From: Sclerotinia nivalis
Taxonomy: Eukaryota; Ascomycota; Leotiomycetes; Helotiales; Sclerotiniaceae
Direction: 5' to 3'
Assembly (NCBI GenBank): GCA_029531795.1
Contig: JAPEIS010000010.1
Location: 1,054,001 to 1,118,000, forward strand
Length of the DNA stretch: 64,000 bases
Every line of letters begins with the position of its first letter. Position 1 is the first letter of the stretch. Below are positions 22,801-35,950 of this stretch, one piece after another. The notes beneath the pieces were generated by a model. That model saw nothing but the letters and a program-made list of their open reading frames with translations, did not search any database and was not told the DNA's origin. The position numbers and the translations under genes were made by a program.

Positions 22801-24580
22801 TTCAAAAAAACCAAAACGAGTAATGAATACAGTTTTCCATTCATCCCCTTTAGCAATTCGCAATTTGTTGAACGCTACAATGATATCAAGTTTAATATAA
22901 ATTTTTGTATTGCAAAGAGCGTCCAGTATTTCGCGAACGATAGATAATGAATAACGATTCTTTATAGTAACATTATTTAATCCTCGATAATCTTGACAAA
23001 TACGGACCCCCCCTCCCGGCTTGACAGCCAATAGCAAAGGAAAAGCACATCGCGATCTCGATTCCCGAATGAACCCTTTGGAAAGATTATCATCAAGCTA
23101 TTTGCGTATCACTACCAACTCCATTGGCGATAAAGGATGGTTTTTGAAATAAGATGGTTCTTTACCGGGCATCAATTCAATTTTGTGATCTCAGATTCGA
23201 CGAAGCAGCAATTTATCTGTATAACGTGAAAGGAAGATAGAAAGTTTGTCTTATAATCATATAAAAAGCCTTTATCGTATTTGATCATCACTAAAGGAAG
23301 ATTTGCTGGTTAAAAATTTATTGATATCAATTTTAAAGATTTTTCGCAAATAGAACAGCTTGTAACAATTATATATAAAATTATAAAGTTGCAATAGAGT
23401 TCTAAAAAACATCTCTGTTATATTGCCTTGCCCTTATAAAATCGATCGAAAATCCCTTTCTATAAGTATCAAAGACAATATAGTTTATTGTAGATAATCT
23501 TGCTCAACAGTTTTCTGTATAGTATCCAATTCATCCTATATCAATCGAATAACCCGAACATTATCTTGTTGACAAAACGAAACAAAACTAGAAACTTGTA
23601 ATCAACGAATATCATCTATATTTGAATTTGTATCTTTATAAATAAATATAGAAAATTCCTCAACAGAAAACAGGGGTAAACGGTTTTTTAGATTGTAAAT
23701 AGGCCGACATCGATCTGCAATCTTTAAGATCGATTTTGGACACAGACAATTGAGAATCATTTGTACTTGATTATTTGGTTCTTTATAGTGTTTTGTTCGA
23801 TAATGATTCATACCAGATATCAGACCCTATTGAAATTCGAGATCAATAAAAGAATCGTTAGATTGTAATATATAACCTTCATTTGGTATCTTTTCAATGA
23901 AAGGTTTTTTATAAAAAGTTCTTTTAAAAGTAGAAAGCGTTTGAATAGATAAACAATCGATATTATCCTTTGGACAATCCTCGATATATAAAAAACGGTA
24001 TTTATAAATTGTATATTTAGTTTTTATATCAGGATCGGTAAGGAATTTATTTAAAGGTTCGATAGCATCAACGATTTGTTGTGGAGTAATTTTTGCTAGA
24101 TCCTTTTGTTCTTTGGTTGGAGATGGGATTGTTGATGTGGTAATTGGTTCTGAATCATGATACGTTAAACAATTGGAAATGTAGTAGTTTGAAAAGAATA
24201 TTAAATTCATCTTTATTCAATTGATAATAGGATTGTGGTGTTATAATTATAGTAAGCCAAAGATTAATAGAGTCTTTGATAAAAACTAGATGATGTAAAT
24301 GGATCAATATTTATAGTAATCCTTTATAGCGATTTCTATTACAAAATAGTCTGTAATTCTGTCGGCGACTTTTCTATCGGCAAGTCGGAGTTTGCGAGGG
24401 TGAGGTAAAAGTTATATTTCAATATTGTGTTTGAAAGCAAAAGAACAATCAGTAAAGACTTCTTTAGAGTATTCACTATCAATAAGATTTATAATAATAA
24501 AGGGATTTTCATACATAAGGAATATAATAGTTTTAACGAATAGAGATTTGTTATTCATAGAGTTGAATTGCAATGGCTTA
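19898..24580 (-). pseudogene. Gypsy B2 pol: protease, RT, RNase H, integrase, chromodomain
   Basis: Reading on the minus strand, the protease at about 24580-24240 has a degraded active-site loop, LIDSEYS. RT at 23100-22400 has QDYRGLNNVTIKNRYSL and the catalytic YLDD at 22690-22701. RNase H at 22383-22093 has ETDASDWVSGG and YNKELLAI. Integrase at 21620-20700 has CKLC of the zinc-binding part, DISIDYI, SDRGTQFVSGFW and DGQIECIN, so the DDE triad is visible. The chromodomain lies at 20410-20230 (KDDYYYLIK, then LIEYHRLHPEKP). Several in-frame stops, mostly TGG/CAA-type losses, separate the blocks. It is the best reference for family B in this window. Confidence 0.9.
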
Positions 24581-24649
24581 TCTTTATTTATTCTTTGATT
24601 TATCTTCTTGCCTTTAGTATTCCTTTACAAGCGATTTTTCGTAGAAATT

Positions 24650-26225
24650 AATCTTTTCCCTATTCAGGACTTTCCTTGATTGAACTGGGTATAGAGATAA
24701 CCTCCTCTGATTCGATATAATCTTACCATTATATTTGATTCAGATACTATTGACTTTGTACCTAATTACCAGTATATCCTTCTCGAAATCCATTGCGATT
24801 ATTATTAAACCTATTAGCACCTCGAAAAGCCGGAACAGCAGTGTATTGATCAGGGGCCGGATTAGTTGAAGTAGCGATATTGTAATTGGAAAAGGTATTA
24901 ACAAAAGTTTGTTTGTTAAAAAGAAGATTATTATTGATATTATAAATAGTATAACAATCGATCTGAAAATGATCGATTTTATTATAACAATTGTAAGAAA
25001 CTGTAGGATTAAATTTCTTTTTTTTATTTTACAAATCCTTTTTCTATTATCCTTTTTGTTTCATTGTATCGAGATTTATAGGGTTATTGTCAGTAACAGG
25101 TGCTTTATCAGAATTTTTGTTATAATATTTAGTATTACAAAGATTCTGATTCCAAGTAAAGAATTTCTTTTGTCAACTATCAATATTGTTGGTTGTGTAG
25201 GGGTTTGAATTACCAATGATCAAAGTTCGAAGAAGGGTCGTAATCTTTTGCTTTATCGCATTAACAATCTCGCAATCAGATTTGTAGCAAAAGTTAGTAA
25301 GATAAAACAATATAAAAAAGAAAGCTGAAAAGGATTTTTTTGAATTTATAGAAAGCTTATCGAATTTGAACGAGGCTTCTCTTTCGATATCTACAGAAAT
25401 ATATAATTTATCCAATTTGGTCAAAAACGAAACAACAGAATCGAAACAAATAAAATTGTCAACAAATCTGGTGATATCCGTAATACACTTTTATCATACT
25501 TAACCATCGAAAAAACTAATAGCATAACTAATCTTCTTTTATTCGAAAACAAAAAGTTGTAAATCGATCATTCAACAGAATTGCAAACCCAATTTCCAGA
25601 ATTGATAATCCTCTTGTCGAACAAGAATATTAGATTTTTCGTCTTTAAAAACAGATGGGTTCTTTTGAGTTTGACAGAAAGTAATCGGTTTCTGGCTAAT
25701 GACAATATCACCAATATCCAACTAAGCTTATTTGTTGATTAGAATGCAAAAAAGCTCAACATTTTCTGCTTTGAATTCTTCGATCTTATTTATTTGAATG
25801 GCGATATAAATAGCTTGAATAATAAAACGATCTTCGATAATAAAGAAAACATAATTCAAGTAAACAGTTTGTTCGTTAGAACCGGCAACGAAGTTTAGCA
25901 TCACTGGAGTATCCAATTCTGTTAGGATTTGTATAATAGTAAACCATTGACCAAAGACTCGTTGGATTTCGGTACGAATTCCTTCGATAGAAGTAGAAAT
26001 CGTATTATCAACAGATATAGAACCGGAAGCTATTGTAAAAAGAATTACAATTACACAAAGTAATCGATAGGGAATTTGCAATTGCACAAAAGCAATCAAA
26101 AACAGATACAGAAGCTTACGAATAAATACAATTGTACAAAAGCAATCAGGGATCAAAAGCTGCGCAAAAGCAGATAAGAAACACAATCGCACAAAAGCAA
26201 GCGAATTACGACGACGCAAAAGCAA
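24650..26225 (-). pseudogene. Gypsy B2 gag remnant
   Basis: Open pieces at 26225-25728 and 25424-25173 carry the capsid region (TIIQILTELDTP, then EQTVYLNYVFFIIEDRFI and SVDIEREASFKFDK). A zinc knuckle is at about 25010-24970. The second Cys is lost here, but B1 keeps CNCCDR and B3 keeps NYCSRINH, so the ancestral form was C-x2-C-x4-H-x4-C. Stops between the blocks inactivate it. The first 60 residues of the open frame are translated leader repeats and may not be real protein. Confidence 0.75.
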
Positions 26226-26270
26226 TCGAAAACAGACATAAAAGCCTGCAGATGATTTGGCAAGGCTAGA
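26060..26270 (-). repeat. Leader repeats of family B (core ACAAAAGCA)
   Basis: About eight degenerate copies of a 20-25-bp unit with the core ACAAAAGCAATC between gag and the 5' LTR. The same array is present in B1 (30150-30350), B3 (34690-34990, longest) and B4 (52540-52830, opposite strand). Unit number varies between copies. Confidence 0.65.
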
Positions 26271-26313
26271 TTACTTCGTAAAGTGATGGAGCCTTTGAAA
26301 GAATAGTACAAAC

Positions 26314-26476
26314 TATCACGGTAAGGGAAAAGGTATATGTAGGTTTGATCTATTGTCGTACTACGAGAAGAAGAAGAAGGTCAAGGAGGTGATCTGACTA
26401 TATAGAAGTGAGTGTATGCATGTGTGCCTAAGGCACACATGATCACGTGCAAGTGAAGGGAGATGAACCCGTAACA
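26314..26476 (-). repeat. Gypsy B2 5' LTR (163 bp)
   Basis: TATCACGGTAAGGG at the left edge and CCCGTAACA at the right edge (TGTTACGGG on the minus strand), followed by the target duplication CCTAT at 26477-26481. Nearly identical to 19722-19884. Confidence 0.92.
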
Positions 26477-26481
26477 CCTAT

Positions 26482-29400
26482 GTAATATTCTTCTACAAGA
26501 GATCATTAAAAGAACAACAAATCTTTAAAAAATCTTTTATAAAACATCGATAGAAATTAACGAAACCGAGAAATCGTTATAAATCCTTTATATATAAAGA
26601 CAATTCCCAAGATATAATAATTGTAATCTTTTCTTGATTCATTTCGATGCCTTTGATTATAATAATAAGATCCAAATACTTTGTCTTTGTGGTTTCGAAT
26701 TTGCATTTGTTAATATCAATCTGTAATCCAGTATTTATTAACTTTTGAATTATTTAGCAGATATACTCTCTATACTCTACAGAATTATCGGAGTAGATTA
26801 GAATATTATCGAGATATACAATACAATACTTGTTCAACTCGTCGAAAAGTATATGATTAATATAATATTGAAACGATATAGATATATTATAAAGACCGAA
26901 AGGTATAATCAAAGATTCAAAAAGACTAAAACGAATAATGAATATAGTTTTTTATTCATTTCCTTCAACGATTCGCAATTTGTTGAACACTGCAATGATA
27001 TCAAACTTGATGTAAATTTTTGTATTGCAAAGAGCATCCAGCGTTTTGCAAACGATGGATAATGAATAACGATTCTTTATAGTAACATTATTTAATCCTC
27101 GATAATCTTAACAAATGCAGACCCCCCCTCCCAGCTTGGTAGCCAATAGCAAAGGAGAAGCGCATCACAATCTCGATTTCCGAATGAACCCCTTGAAGAA
27201 ATTATCATTAAGCTATTTGTACACCATTATCAACTCCATTAACGATAAAGGGCGGTTTTTGAAATAAAATGGCTTTTTATCAAATATCAACTCAATTTTG
27301 TGATCCCAGATTCGACAAAACAGCAACTTATCTGCATAATATAAAAGAAAAGCAGAAAGTTTATCTTATAACCATATAGAAAGCTTTTGTTGTATTTGAT
27401 CATCACTAAGGGAAAATTTGCCGATTAAAAATTTATCGACATCAGCTTCAGAGACCTTTCGCAAATGAAATAACTTATAACAATCATATATAAAATCATA
27501 AAATTGCAATAGAGTTCTAAAGAGCATCTTTGTTATATTGCCTTACCCTTGTAAAATCGATCGAAAATCCCTTTCTATGAGTATCGAGGACAATATAGTC
27601 TATCGTAAATGATCTTGCTCAACAGTTTTCTATACAGCATTTAATTCATTTTATATCAATCGAATAACCTGAATGTTATCTTATTGATAAAACGAAACAA
27701 AACTAAAAGTTTGCAATCAACAAATATCATTTATATTTGGGCTTGTATCTTTGTAAATAAGCATAGGGAGTTCCCCAATAGAAAGTAGAGGCAAACGATT
27801 TTTTGGATTGTGAATAAACCGACACCGATTTACAATCTTTAAGATCGATTTTGGATATGGACAATTGGGAATCATTTATGCTTGATTATTTAGTTCTATA
27901 CAGCACTTTGTTCGATAATGATTTATACCAAACATTAGATTCTATTGAAATTCGAAATCAATAGAAGAATCGTTAGATTGTGATATATAATTTTTATCTG
28001 GTATTTCTTCAATAGAAGGTTTTTTATAAGAAATTCTTTTAAAAATAGAAAATATTTAAATAAATGAACAATCGATATCGTCCTTTGGATAATCCTCGAT
28101 ATATAGAAAGCAGTATTTATAAACTGTACATTTAGCTTTTATATCAAAATCGATAAGGAATTTATTTAAAGGTTCGATAATATCAATGATCTGTTATAGT
28201 ATAACTTTTGCTAGATCTTTTTGTTCCTTGGTCGGAAATGGAATCGTTGGTACAATAACTAGCTCTGAATTATAATACACCAAGCAATTGGAAGTGCAAT
28301 AGTTTGAAGAGAATATTAAACTCATTTCCGTCTAATTAATAGTAGGATTGTAGTATTATAACCATAGTAAACCAAAAATTAACAATATCTCTGATGAAAG
28401 CTGAATAATATAAAAGGACCAATACTTATAATAATCTCCTATAACGATTTCCATCACAAAATATTCTGTAATTCTGTTGGCAACCTTTCCATCGGCAAAT
28501 TGGAGTTCGTAAGGATGAGATAAGAATTGTATTTCAATATTGTATTTGAAAGCAAAAGAACAATCAATAAAAACTTCTCCAGAATATCCATTATCAATAA
28601 GACTTGTAACAGTAAAAGGATTTTCATACACAAAGAATATAATGATTTTAACAAATAAAGATTTGCTATTTATAGAATTGAATTGCAATAGTTTATCTTT
28701 ATTCATTCCTCGATTTACTTTCTTGTTTTTAGTATTCCTTTACGAGCGATTTTTTGTAGAAATTAATCTTTTTTTTGTTTAGGACTTTCCTTAATTGAAT
28801 TGGGTATAGAGATAATTTTCTCTAACTTGATATAATCTTGCTATTGTATTTGATTCAAATGTTATTAGCTTTGTACCCAATTATCAATATATCCTCTTCG
28901 AAATCCATTGCGATTATTATTAAACCTATTAACACCTCGAAAAACCGGAACAACAATATATTGATCGAAGGCCGGATTAATTAAAACAATGATATTGTAA
29001 TTAAAAAAAGTATTAACAAAAGCTTATTTACCAAAAAAAATATTACCATTAATATCATAAATAACATAATAATCAATCTAAAGATAATCAATCCTATCAC
29101 AACAATTACAAGAAACCATAAAATTAAACTTCTTTTTCTTATTTTACAAACCCTTTTTCTATTGTTCTTTTTGTTTCATTATATCGAGGTCCATAGGATC
29201 ATCATTAACAATAAATACTTTACTAGAATTTTTGTTATAATATTTAATATCACGAAGATTCTAATTCCAAATAGAGAATTTCTTTTGCCAATCATCAACA
29301 TCATCAATCATACAAGAATTCGAATCATCAATAACCAAAGTTCGAAAAAGGATTGTAACCTTTTGCTTCATCGTATTAACAATCTCGCAATCAAACTTGT

Positions 29401-30428
29401 AGCAAAAATTAACAAAATAAAACAATATAAAAAAGAAAACTGAAAAGGATTTCTTTGGACTTATAAAAAGCTTATCGAATTTGAACGAGACTTCCTTTTC
29501 GATATCCACAAAAATATATAATTTGTTTAATTTGGCCAAAAACGAAACAGCAAAATCGAAGCAAATAGGATCGTCAACGAATCTAATAATATCCGTAATA
29601 CACTTTTATCGCATTTAATCATCAAAAAGATTAATAACATAACTAATCTTCTTTTGTTTGAAAACAAAAAGTTGTGAATCGATTATCCAATAGAATTGCA
29701 AACCCAATTTCCAGGACTGATAATCCTCTTATCGAATAAGAATATTAGATCTTTTGTTTTTAAAAACGGATAGATCTTTCTGAATTTGACAAAGAATGAT
29801 CGATTTCTAACTAATGGCAGTATCACCAATGTCCAGTTGAACTTGTTTGCCGATTAGAGTACAAAGAAGCTCGATGTTTTCCGTTTTGAATTCCTCGATT
29901 TTATTTGTTTGAATAGCGATATGAATAGTTTGAATAATAAAGCGATCTTCGATAACAAAGAAAATATGATTCAGGTAAACAGTTTGTTCGTTAGAATCGG
30001 TAACGAAGTTTGGCGTTATTAGAGTATCCAATTCTGTTAGGATTTGTATAATAATAGATCATTAGCCGAAGACTTATTAAATTTCGATACGAATTCCTTC
30101 GATAGAAATAGAAATCATATTACCAGTAAATATAGAATCGAAAGCCATTGTAAAAAGAATTACAATTGTACAAAGTAATCGATAAAGAATTTGCAATTAT
30201 ACAAAAGCAATCAAAAACAAATACAAAAGTCTACAAATAAATACAATTGTACAAAAACAATCAGGGATCAAAAGCTACACAAAAACAGATAAGAAATACA
30301 ACTACACAAAAGCAGACAAGTTACGACAACACAAAAGCAATCGAAAACAGACACAGAAGCCTGCAAATGATTTGACAAGACCAGATCACTTCGTAAAATA
30401 ACGGAGCCTTTGAAAGGGTAGTATAAAC
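26482..30428 (-). pseudogene. Gypsy B1 5' half: gag, protease, RT
   Basis: Minus-strand gag at about 30150-28900 has the capsid pieces VDIEKEVSFKFDK at 29460-29500 and the zinc knuckle CNCCDR near 29110. Protease at 28706-28356 includes SLIDNGYSGEVFIDCS, so the D-N-G loop is kept. RT runs from about 27250 to 26482, where it is interrupted by B2 and continues at 19721. RT and gag carry more stops than B2, fitting an older insertion. The leader repeats lie at 30150-30350. Confidence 0.8.
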
Positions 30429-30591
30429 TATCATAATGAAGGAAAAGGTATATATAGATTTGATCTATTGTTGTACTACAAGGAGAAAAAGAAGGTTAAG
30501 GAGGTGACCTAACTATATAGAAGTGAGTGTATGCATGTGTGCCTAAGGCACGCATGATCACGTGCAGGTGAAGGGAGATGAACCCGTAACA
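30429..30591 (-). repeat. Gypsy B1 5' LTR (163 bp)
   Basis: TATCATAATGAAGG at the left edge, CCCGTAACA at the right edge. The purine-rich body and the palindrome (one mismatch) are kept. Directly to the right, without a purine tract, begins the RNase H of B3. Confidence 0.88.
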
Positions 30592-33500
30592 ATAGATTAT
30601 ACAGAAATTATATTAAAATAGAAATTCGGATTATTATATCTACTATTGATTGAAAACCTTTGTAATTATAAAATACTCGAAATTTTTGTAATCAATGAGA
30701 ATCTCGAATTCTTTTTATAAACTCTAAAGTTTCAGGCATTATTTTTCTATTGTCTTGATAATAATGAGTAATTCCTTATTATAGATTTTATAATTGTATT
30801 TTGTTATTATATACTTAAATGAAAAGTAAACGATTGAATATAAGATGTTATTATCATTGTATTACGAAAAAACTCCTTTTGAAACTTAATCAAAAGCATC
30901 GGTTTTCAAAACAATTTTCCGTTTATAATCGAAGTATATCAAAACCGGTGCTGTTGTAAAAGCTCTTTTTAAAATATCAAAAGCCTTTATATAATCTGTA
31001 TTCCATTTCTATATAATGTTCTTCTATAAGAAATTATTAAAAAAGCGATAAATCTTTGAAAAATCTTTTATAAAACATTGATAGAAATTGACGAAACCAA
31101 GAAATCATTGTAAATCTTTTATATACAAAGGCAATTCCTAAGATATAATAGCTATAATATTTTCTTGATTTATTTCGATACTCTTAATTGTAATGATAAA
31201 ACCCAGATATTTTATCTTTGTGGTTTCGAATTTGTATTTATTAATATTAATCTGTAATTCAATATTTATTAGCTTTTGAATTATTTAACGAATATGCTTT
31301 TTATACTCTACAGGATTATCGGAGTAGATTAAGATATCATCGAGATATACAGTACAATACTTGTCCAACTCATCAAAAAGTATATAATTGATATAATATT
31401 GGAACGATACAAGCATATTGTAAAGATCGAAAAATATAACTAGAGATTCAAAAAGATCAAAACGAATAATGAATACAGTTTTCCATTCATTCCTTTCGGC
31501 GATTCACAATTTGTTGAATACTGTAATGATATTAAGCTTGATGTAAATTTTTATATTACAAAGAATGTCCAACGTTTCGCGAATGATGAATAATGAATAG
31601 CGATTCTTTATAATAACATTATTGAATCCTCGATAATCTTAATAGATACGGACCCCCTCTTCAGGCTTGGTAGCCAACAGTAAAGGAAAAATGTACTGCG
31701 ATCTCGATTCCTGAATAAACTTTTTGAAAAGATTATTATCGAATCATTTGTATATTATTATCAATTTTATCAGCGATAAAGGACGGTTTTTAAAATAAGA
31801 TAGCTCTTTATCAAGTATTAATTCAATTTTGTAATCCCAAATTCGATAAAGCGATAGTTTATCTATATAATATAAAAGAAAGACAGAAAGTTTATTTTAT
31901 AACTATATAGGAAATCTTTATTGTATTTGATCATTATTAAAGAAAGATTTGCTGATTAAAAATTTGTCGATATTAGTTTTAAAAATCTTCTGTAGATAGA
32001 ATCGCTTATAACAATCGTATGCAAAATCATAAAGTTGTAGCGGAATTTTAGAAAGCATCTTTGCTATATTATCCTGTCTTTGTAAAATCGATCGAAAATC
32101 CTTTTCTGTGAGTATCGAAAATAATGTAGTTTGTCACAAATGATCTTGCTCAACAGTTTTCTATACAATATCCAATTCATTCTATATCAATTGAATAATC
32201 CGAATATTATTTTGTTAACAGAACAAAATAAAACTAAAAACTTATAATCAACAAATGTTATTTATATTTGGACTTGTATCTTTATAAACAGATATAAAGA
32301 GTTCTTCAACAGAAAACAAAAGCAAACAGTTTTTTGGATTATGAATAAAGCGATATCAATCTGTAACCTTTAAAATCGATTTTGAATATAGACAATTGGA
32401 AATCATCTATATTTGATTATTTAGTTTTCTGCAATACTTTGTTTGATAATGATTTATATCAGATATCAGACCTTGCTGAAATTCAAGGTTAATAGAAAAA
32501 TCGTTAGATTGTAATATATAATCTTCGTTTAATATCTTTTCGATAAAAGGTTTTTTATAAGGAGCTCCCTTAGAAGCAAAAAGCGTTTGAATAAATAAAC
32601 AATCGATATCATCCTTTAAACAATTCTCGATATAAAGAGAGTAATAATTATAAGCCGAACATTTAGTTTTTATATTAGAATCGACAAGGAATTTATTTAA
32701 AGATTCGATAATATCGATAATCTATTGTAGAATAACTTTTACCAGATTCTCTTGTTCCTTAACCGGAAATAGAATTGTTAATACAATAACTGGTTTTGAA
32801 TTATAACACATCGAGTAATTGAAAGTACAATAGTTTGAAAAGAATATTAAATTCATCTCTATTTAATTGATAATAAAATTATAGCATTACAATTACAGTA
32901 AACTAAAGATTAACAATATCTCTAATGAAAACTGAGTAATATAAAAAGACTAATACTTATAATAATCCCCTATAACGATTTCTATTATAAAATATTTTAT
33001 AATTCTATCGATGATCTTTTCATCAACGAATCGAAGTTTGCAAGGATAAGATAAGAATTGTATTTCAATATTGTATTTGAAAACAAAAGAATGATCAACG
33101 AAGACTTCCTTAGAGTATCTATTATTAATGAGATTTATAATAATAAAAGGGTTTTTATATACAAAGAATATAATAGTTTTAACAAATAGAGATTTGCTAT
33201 TTATAGAATTGAGCTGTAATGGTTTATATCTATCCATTCCTCGATTTATTTTCTTACCCTTAATATTCCTCCACAAACAATTTTTCGCAGAAATTAATCT
33301 TTTCCTTGTTCAGAACTTTCCTTAACTAAACTAAATATAGAGATAATCTCTTCTAATTCAATATAGCTTTACCATTATATTTAATTTAGATATTATTGAT
33401 CTTATACCTAATTACCAGTATATCCTCTTCGAAATCCATTACGATCATTATTAAATCTATTAACGTTTCGGAAAACTGGAATAGTAGTATATTGAACGGG

Positions 33501-34680
33501 GGCTAGATTAGTTAAGGTGGCGGCGTTATGATTGGAAAAAGCATTAACAGGAATCTATTTGCCGGAAAGAAGATTACTGTTGATATCACAAATAATATAA
33601 TAATCAATTTGAAGATGATTAATTCTACTACAATAATTATAAAAAACTATAGAATTAAATTTCTTTTTCTTATTTTGTTGATCTTTTTACTATTATCCCT
33701 TTTGTTTTATTACATCAAGATTTATAGAATCATTATTATCAACAATAGATATATTATCAGAATTTTTGTTATAATATTCGATATTATAAAGATTCTAATT
33801 TCAAATAAAGAATTTCTTTTGCCAATCATCAATATTATTGATAATACAAAGATTCGAATCATTAATGATTAAAGTTTGAAAAAGGATAATAACCTTTTGT
33901 TTTATTGTATTAACAATCTTACGATCAGACTTATAATAAGAATTAACAAAATGAGATAATGTAAAGAAGAAAACCGAAAAAAACTCTTTTGAACTCATAA
34001 AAAGCTTATCGAATTTAAACAAAACTTCCTTTTCAATATCCACAGAGATATATAATTTGTCTAATTTAATCAAAAACGAAACAATAGAATCGAAACAAAT
34101 AAGATCATCAATAAATCTAATAATATCTATAATATACTTTTGTTATATTTAATCATTGAGAAGATTAATAATATAACTAATCTTTTTTTGTTCAAAAACA
34201 AAAAGTTGTAAATCGATTATCCAATAAAATTACAAGCCCAACTTTCAGGACTGATAATCTTCTTAACAAACAAGAATATTAAATCTTTCGCTTTTAAAAA
34301 CAAATAGATCCTTTTGAGTTTGATAAAGAATGATCGGTTTCTGATCAATAACAATACCATTGGTGTCCAACTGAGCTTGTTTGTTGGCCAAGGTACAAAA
34401 AAACCCAATGTTTTCTGCTTTGCATTTTTCGATCTTATTTGTTTGAATAACGATATAGATAATTTGAATAATAAAACAATCTTCGATAATAGAGAAAATA
34501 TAATTCAAATAAATAGTTTATTCGTCAAAACCGATAACAAAGTTTGGTATTACCAGAGTATCCAATTCTGTTAGGATTTGTATAATAATAAACTATTGAT
34601 CGAAGACTCGTTGGATTCCAATACGAATTCCCTCGATAGAAATAGGAATCGTATTATCAATAGATATAGAATCAAAAACT
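30592..34680 (-). pseudogene. Gypsy B3 gag, protease, RT and partial RNase H
   Basis: Gag pieces lie at 34508-33801, including SVDIEKEVLFKFDK and a zinc knuckle NYCSRINH near 33640 that keeps the second Cys and His lost elsewhere. Protease at 33276-32950 reads LINNRYSKEVFVDHS, with the active-site Asp changed to Asn. RT at about 31760-31010 and RNase H at 30990-30600 are heavily broken. The array of leader repeats lies to the right at 34690-34990. Confidence 0.75.
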
Positions 34681-34689
34681 ATTATAAAA

Positions 34690-34990
34690 AGAATTGCAAT
34701 TGTACAAAAGTAATCAATAGAGAAACTGCAACTATACAAAAGTAATCAATAAAAAAAATACAATTGTATAAAAACAACATATATACAAAATACAATCATA
34801 CAAAAGCAATCGAAAACAAACATAAAAGTCTGCGAATAAATATAATTATATAGAAACAATCAAAGATCAAAAGCTATACAAAAGCGAATAAAAAAGCTAT
34901 ACAAAAGCAGATAAGATATACGACTATACAAAAGCAGACGAATTACGACAATACAAAAACAATCGAAAACAAATACAGAAGCCTACAAAT
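34690..34990 (-). repeat. Leader repeats of B3 (core ACAAAAGCA), longest array
   Basis: About ten or more degenerate units with ACAAAAG cores between gag and the 5' LTR, AT-shifted by mutation. Longer than in B2, so unit number has changed between copies. Confidence 0.6.
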
Positions 34991-35050
34991 GATTTAGCAA
35001 GACTAAATCACTTTGTAAAGTAATAAAGTCTTTGAAAAAGTAATATAAAC

Positions 35051-35165
35051 TATTACAATAAAGGAAAAGATATATATAGAATTGAATTATAGTTGTATTA
35101 CAAGGAAGGGAAGAAGGTCAAGAAGGTGACCTGACTATATAGAAGTGTATGTGTGTATGTGTGTG
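35051..35165 (-). repeat. Gypsy B3 5' LTR, left part (115 bp)
   Basis: Starts TATTACAATAAAGG (LTR-B 3' end) and runs to the LINE insertion point. With 40981-41030 it rebuilds one 163-bp LTR once the target duplication is counted a single time. The last 31 bp (35135-35165) are the left copy of that duplication. Confidence 0.82.
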
Positions 35166-35950
35166 ATATTTTTCGTCCGAGGCTCTATACGAAGCACAGG
35201 CCTCAAATTCCCAATTGGGACAAAGGACGCCAGGGGAGAAAGGCCCTTGGGTTTCTGATTAGCTAATCTAAGTTTACTAGTATTATTATATATACTAAAT
35301 ACTTCAGCAGGGTTTATATGATTGTCGTTGTGTATTGAGTTAATCCCTTGAATAGATATTTCAGTTATCCTTTATAATACAATTAGATCCTTCGATTCCT
35401 GATCTTTTTTTCTTTGTTATTGCAATCGAGCTTTTTAGTATATTTTGTTAATATAAAGTTTTTTTTTTTTTTTTAAAGTTTATACAAGTTTAATCTTTTC
35501 GAATCAAAAACCCAATACTTTATACAAAGAGAACCCAAAAATAAAATAAAATAAAAATAAAAATCAAAGTAATTCTTTAATTTATAAATTGTATAGAGAA
35601 TCAAGGATATATATCCTAATAGAACCTTATAGATTTGAATCAAGCTGTTAGTTTCGCTGTTCCTTTTATGCTTCCCAAAAGATAAAGGATAACTTCAAAT
35701 GGTGATAACTTTGAAAGGATTTTTTGAGCATTTCCAATTTTACAAAAGTAAAAATGAAGAGGGGATTTTCTTTTTCTATATAAGTATAGTATATAAGTAT
35801 CTTCGTAATTGAATCGATTATGATATACTGCGAAATCGCTGTATTGAGATCTAATTATTAGAATGTATTCTAATATCGTTCGTTCAAAAGAAAGTATGAT
35901 CGATTGGTTGTTATAAATTATAAAAAGATTATTATAATTTAATAATGCTA
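35166..35950 (-). other. LINE 3' untranslated region
   Basis: AT-rich except for the last 100 bp (35172-35265), which keep ordinary base composition and contain short palindromes: CCCAATTGGG, and GAGGC pairing with GCCTC. Such a stem could serve as the 3' recognition element of the RT; that is inference. A 14-base T run lies at about 35459-35474. Confidence 0.5.

Larger units (their letters stand above)
19722..26476 (-). mobile_element. Gypsy B2, complete but inactivated chromodomain gypsy element
   Basis: 6,755 bp between two 163-bp LTRs (19722-19884 and 26314-26476), flanked by perfect target duplications CCTAT (19717-19721 and 26477-26481). Minus-strand order: 5' LTR, repeat-rich leader, gag with zinc knuckle, protease, RT, RNase H, integrase, chromodomain, purine tract, 3' LTR. 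It inserted into B1, so it is the younger of the two. Its frames are open for longer stretches than those of B1 and B3. Confidence 0.92.
17086..30591 (-). mobile_element. Gypsy B1, chromodomain gypsy element split by nested B2
   Basis: Family B element in two parts, 17086-19721 and 26482-30591, separated by complete B2 plus its duplicated CCTAT. The sequence resumes exactly after B2: the left part ends CAATCCTAT and the right part continues GTAATATTC, as in the uninterrupted B2 sequence at 22360. LTRs are 17086-17248 and 30429-30591, both 163 bp. Outer flanks do not match (GATAT in Copia-D on the left, ATAGA in B3 RNase H on the right), so one end has been changed by recombination or deletion. 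Confidence 0.8.
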
